Below, piece after piece: positions 60,501-64,000 of a DNA stretch of 64,000 nt. Each line of letters starts with the position of its first letter. The stretch's first letter is position 1. The position numbers were made by a program, and so were the translations under genes. A model generated the notes under the pieces. That model was not told the origin of the DNA, searched no databases, and worked only from the letters and a program-made list of their open reading frames with translations. Location: positions 1-64,000 of the forward strand of contig JAWQFJ010001154.1 in the NCBI GenBank assembly GCA_034096865.1, read 5' to 3'. This DNA is from Theodoxus fluviatilis (lineage: Eukaryota; Mollusca; Gastropoda; Cycloneritida; Neritidae).

Positions 60501-63500
60501 CTGCCTCTGCTTGTCTGCTGTGTGCACTCTGTCTTACACTGCCTCTGCTTGTCTGCTGTGTGCACTCTGTCTTACACTGCCTCTGCTTGTCTGCTGTGTG
60601 CACTCTGTCTTACACTGCCTCTGCTTGTCTGCTGTGTGCACTCTGTCTTACACTGCCTCTGCTTGTCTGCTGTGTGCACTCTGTCTTACACTGCCTCTGC
60701 TTGTCTGCTGTGTGCACTCTGTCTTACACTGCCTCTGCTTGTCTGCTGTGTGCACTCTGTCTTACACTGCCTCTGCTTGTCTGCTGTGTGCACTCTGTCT
60801 TACACTGCCTCTGCTTGTCTGCTGTGTGCACTCTGTCTTACACTGCCTCTGCTTGTCTGCTGTGTGCACTCTGTCTTACACTGCCTCTGCTTGTCTGCTG
60901 TGTGCACTCTGTCTTACACTGCCTCTGCTTGTCTGCTGTGTGCACTCTGTCTTACACTGCCTCTGCTTGTGTGCTGTGTGCACTCTGTCTTACACTGCCT
61001 CTGCTTGTCTGCTGTGTGCACTCTGTCTTACACTGCCTCTGCTTGTCTGCTGTGTGCACTCTGTCTTACACTGCCTCTGCTTGTCTGCTGTGTGCACTCT
61101 GTCTTACACTGCCTCTGCTTGTCTGCTGTGTGCACTCTGTCTTACACTGCCTCTGCTTGTCTGCTGTGTGCACTCTGTCTTACACTGCCTCTGCTTGTCT
61201 GCTGTGTGCACTCTGTCTTACACTGCCTCTGCTTGTCTGCTGTGTGCACTCTGTCTTACACTGCCTCTGCTTGTCTGCTGTGTGCACTCTGTCTTACACT
61301 GCCTCTGCTTGTCTGCTGTGTGCACTCTGTCTTACACTGCCTCTGCTTGTCTGCTGTGTGCACTCTGTCTTACACTGCCTCTGCTTGTCTGCTGTGTGCA
61401 CTCTGTCTTACACTGCCTCTGCTTGTGTGCTGTGTGCACTCTGTCTTACACTGCCTCTGCTTGTCTGCTGTGTGCACTCTGTCTTACACTGCCTCTGCTT
61501 GTCTGCTGTGTGCACTCTGTCTTACACTGCCTCTGCTTGTCTGCTGTGTGCACTCTGTCTTACACTGCCTCTGCTTGTGTGCTGTGTGCACTCTGTCTTA
61601 CACTGCCTCTGCTTGTGTGCTGTGTGCACTCTGTCTTACACTGCCTCTGCTTGTCTGCTGTGTGCACTCTGTCTTACACTGCCTCTGCTTGTCTGCTGTG
61701 TGCACTCTGTCTTACACTGCCTCTGCTTGTCTGCTGTGTGCACTCTGTCTTACACTGCCTCTGCTTGTCTGCTGTGTGCACTCTGTCTTACACTGCCTCT
61801 GCTTGTGTGCTGTGTGCACTCTGTCTTACACTGCCTCTGCTTGTCTGCTGTGTGCACTCTGTCTTACACTGCCTCTGCTTGTCTGCTGTGTGCACTCTGT
61901 CTTACACTGCCTCTGCTTGTCTGCTGTGTGCACTCTGTCTTACACTGCCTCTGCTTGTGTGCTGTGTGCACTCTGTCTTACACTGCCTCTGCTTGTCTGC
62001 TGTGTGCACTCTGTCTTACACTGCCTCTGCTTGTCTGCTGTGTGCACTCTGTCTTACACTGCCTCTGCTTGTCTGCTGTGTGCACTCTGTCTTACACTGC
62101 CTCTGCTTGTGTGCTGTGTGCACTCTGTCTTCCACTGCCTCTGCTTGTCTGCTGTGTGCACTCTGTCTTACACTGCCTCTGCTTGTCTGCTGTGTGCACT
62201 CTGTCTTACACTGCCTCTGCTTGTCTGCTGTGTGCACTCTGTCTTACACTGCCTCTGCTTGTCTGCTGTGTGCACTCTGTCTTCCACTGCCTCTGCTTGT
62301 CTGCTGTGTGCACTCTGTCTTACACTGCCTCTGCTTGTCTGCTGTGTGCACTCTTACACTGCCTCTGCTTGTCTGCTGTGTGCACTCTGTCTTCCACTGC
62401 CTCTGCTTGTCTGCTGTGTGCACTCTGTCTTACACTGCCTCTGCTTGTGTGCTGTGTGCACTCTGTCTTACACTGCCTCTGCTTGTCTGCTGTGTGCACT
62501 CTGTCTTACACTGCCTCTGCTTGTCTGCTGTGTGCACTCTCTTACACTGCCTCTGCTTGTCTGCTGTGTGCACTCTGTCTTACACTGCCTCTGCTTGTCT
62601 GCTGTGTGCACTCTGTCTTACACTGCCTCTGCTTGTCTGCTGTGTGCACTCTGTCTTACACTGCCTCTGCTTGTCTGCTGTGTGCACTCTCTTACACTGC
62701 CTCTGCTTGTCTGCTGTGTGCACTCTCTTACACTGCCTCTGCTTGTCTGCTGTGTGCACTCTGTCTTACACTGCCTCTGCTTGTCTGCTGTGTGCACTCT
62801 CTTACACTGCCTCTGCTTGTCTGCTGTGTGCACTCTCTTACACTGCCTCTGCTTGTGTGCTGTGTGCACTCTGTCTTACACTGCCTCTGCTTGTCTGCTG
62901 TGTGCACTCTGTCTTACACTGCCTCTGCTTGTGTGCTGTGTGCACTCTCTTACACTGCCTCTGCTTGTCTGCTGTGTGCACTCTGTCTTACACTGCCTCT
63001 GCTTGTGTGCTGTGTGCACTCTCTTACACTGCCTCTGCTTGTCTGCTGTGTGCACTCTCTTACACTGCCTCTGCTTGTCTGCTGTGTGCACTCTGTCTTA
63101 CACTGCCTCTGCTTGTCTGCTGTGTGCACTCTCTTACACTGCCTCTGCTTGTCTGCTGTGTGCACTCTCTTACACTGCCTCTGCTTGTGTGCTGTGTGCA
63201 CTCTGTCTTACACTGCCTCTGCTTGTCTGCTGTGTGCACTCTGTCTTACACTGCCTCTGCTTGTGTGCTGTGTGCACTCTCTTACACTGCCTCTGCTTGT
63301 GTGCTGTGTGCACTCTGTCTTCCACTGCCTCTGCTTGTCTGCTGTGTGCACTCTGTCTTACACTGCCTCTGCTTGTGTGCTGTGTGCACTCTGTCTTACA
63401 CTGCCTCTGCTTGTGTGCTGTGTGCACTCTCTTACACTGCCTCTGCTTGTCTGCTGTGTGCACTCTCTTACACTGCCTCTGCTTGTCTGCTGTGTGCACT

Positions 63501-64000
63501 CTGTCTTCCACTGCCTCTGCTTGTCTGCTGTGTGCACTCTGTCTTACACTGCCTCTGCTTGTGTGCTGTGTGCACTCTGTCTTACACTGCCTCTGCTTGT
63601 CTGCTGTGTGCACTCTGTCTTACACTGCCTCTGCTTGTCTGCTGTGTGCACTCTCTTACACTGCCTCTGCTTGTCTGCTGTGTGCACTCTGTCTTACACT
63701 GCCTCTGCTTGTCTGCTGTGTGCACTCTGTCTTACACTGCCTCTGCTTGTCTGCTGTGTGCACTCTCTTACACTGCCTCTGCTTGTCTGCTGTGTGCACT
63801 CTGTCTTACACTGCCTCTGCTTGTCTGCTGTGTGCACTCTGTCTTCCACTGCCTCTGCTTGTGTGCTGTGTGCACTCTGTCTTACACTGCCTCTGCTTGT
63901 CTGCTGTGTGCACTCTGTCTTACACTGCCTCTGTTTGTCTGCTGTGTGCACTCTGTCTTACACTGCCTCTGCTTGTGTGCTGTGTGCACTCTGTCTTACA
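57522..64000. repeat. 38-bp minisatellite, about 170 copies, runs off the window
   Basis: The unit contains CTGCTGTGTGCACTCTGTCT and TACACTGCCTCTGCTTGT. The first, degenerate unit lies within about 20 bp of the FRMD8 donor at 57,516. From about 57,600 to 62,100 the units are almost identical apart from sporadic GTGTGC for GTCTGC. From about 62,100 rightward come a TTCCAC variant and 36- or 34-bp deletion units (CACTCTCTTACAC, CACTCTTACAC). Minus-strand His/Thr/Gln/Lys frames are shadows because most units contain a stop in one frame. The exact length depends on how well the assembly resolved the array. Confidence 0.97.

Noticed and set aside
57522..64000. CRISPR-like array
   Set aside because: Contiguous identical units with no variable spacers, inside an intron of a eukaryotic gene.

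Overview
This looks like a piece of a repeat-rich animal nuclear genome, most likely a mollusc or another lophotrochozoan. The basis is spliced genes with GT/AG introns, dense CATC/GGAT, GA, GT and GGA microsatellites, SINE-like repeats, a CR1/L2/Jockey-type LINE, a Tc1-like relic, MITEs and a very large intronic minisatellite. The species assignment is inference; nothing here is bacterial or viral.

Only two protein-coding genes can be recognised with confidence, and they diverge from each other. On the minus strand (39,218-43,860) is a complete two-exon gene for p31comet (MAD2L1BP), the MAD2-binding adaptor that helps silence the spindle checkpoint. On the plus strand (coding from 49,611 to past the window end) is FRMD8, the FERM-domain partner of iRhom/ADAM17. 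Eight coding exons are placed (378 codons) and every intron phase is consistent; the C-terminal exon(s) lie beyond 64,000. The roughly 5.7 kb between the two start codons may carry the promoters and a non-coding first FRMD8 exon.

Layout. 1-35,000: no supported host gene. It holds dispersed repeats and microsatellites: a CATC array (3.6-5.1 kb), two long inverted-repeat structures (11.95-12.67 and 25.76-26.69 kb), a TIR-bounded element (14.72-15.46 kb), 45-, 33- and 48-bp minisatellites, a MITE copy (21.5 kb), many copies of a roughly 180-bp SINE-like repeat (called family A here), a Tc1 transposase pseudogene (30.65-31.6 kb) and an unassigned CpG-rich stretch with open frames (33.55-34.13 kb). 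35,000-39,217: AT-rich, mostly unique, possibly the 3' flank or long 3' UTR of MAD2L1BP. 39,218-43,860: MAD2L1BP, whose intron holds large GA arrays and a 5'-truncated LINE. 43,861-49,559: intergenic, with a second MITE copy. 49,560-64,000: FRMD8, whose introns hold GT/GA arrays, a family A copy, a third MITE copy, a piggyBac-like TTAA element, a 24-bp minisatellite, a decayed duplicate of the end of exon 8, and a 38-bp minisatellite of about 170 copies that starts within about 20 bp of the last visible splice donor.

The two genes have no known joint function. I did not find a new defence-like or enzymatic system. The best leads are an AGCGCT-studded MITE family, the p31comet insertion, the giant intronic array and the LINE bracketed by TC repeats.
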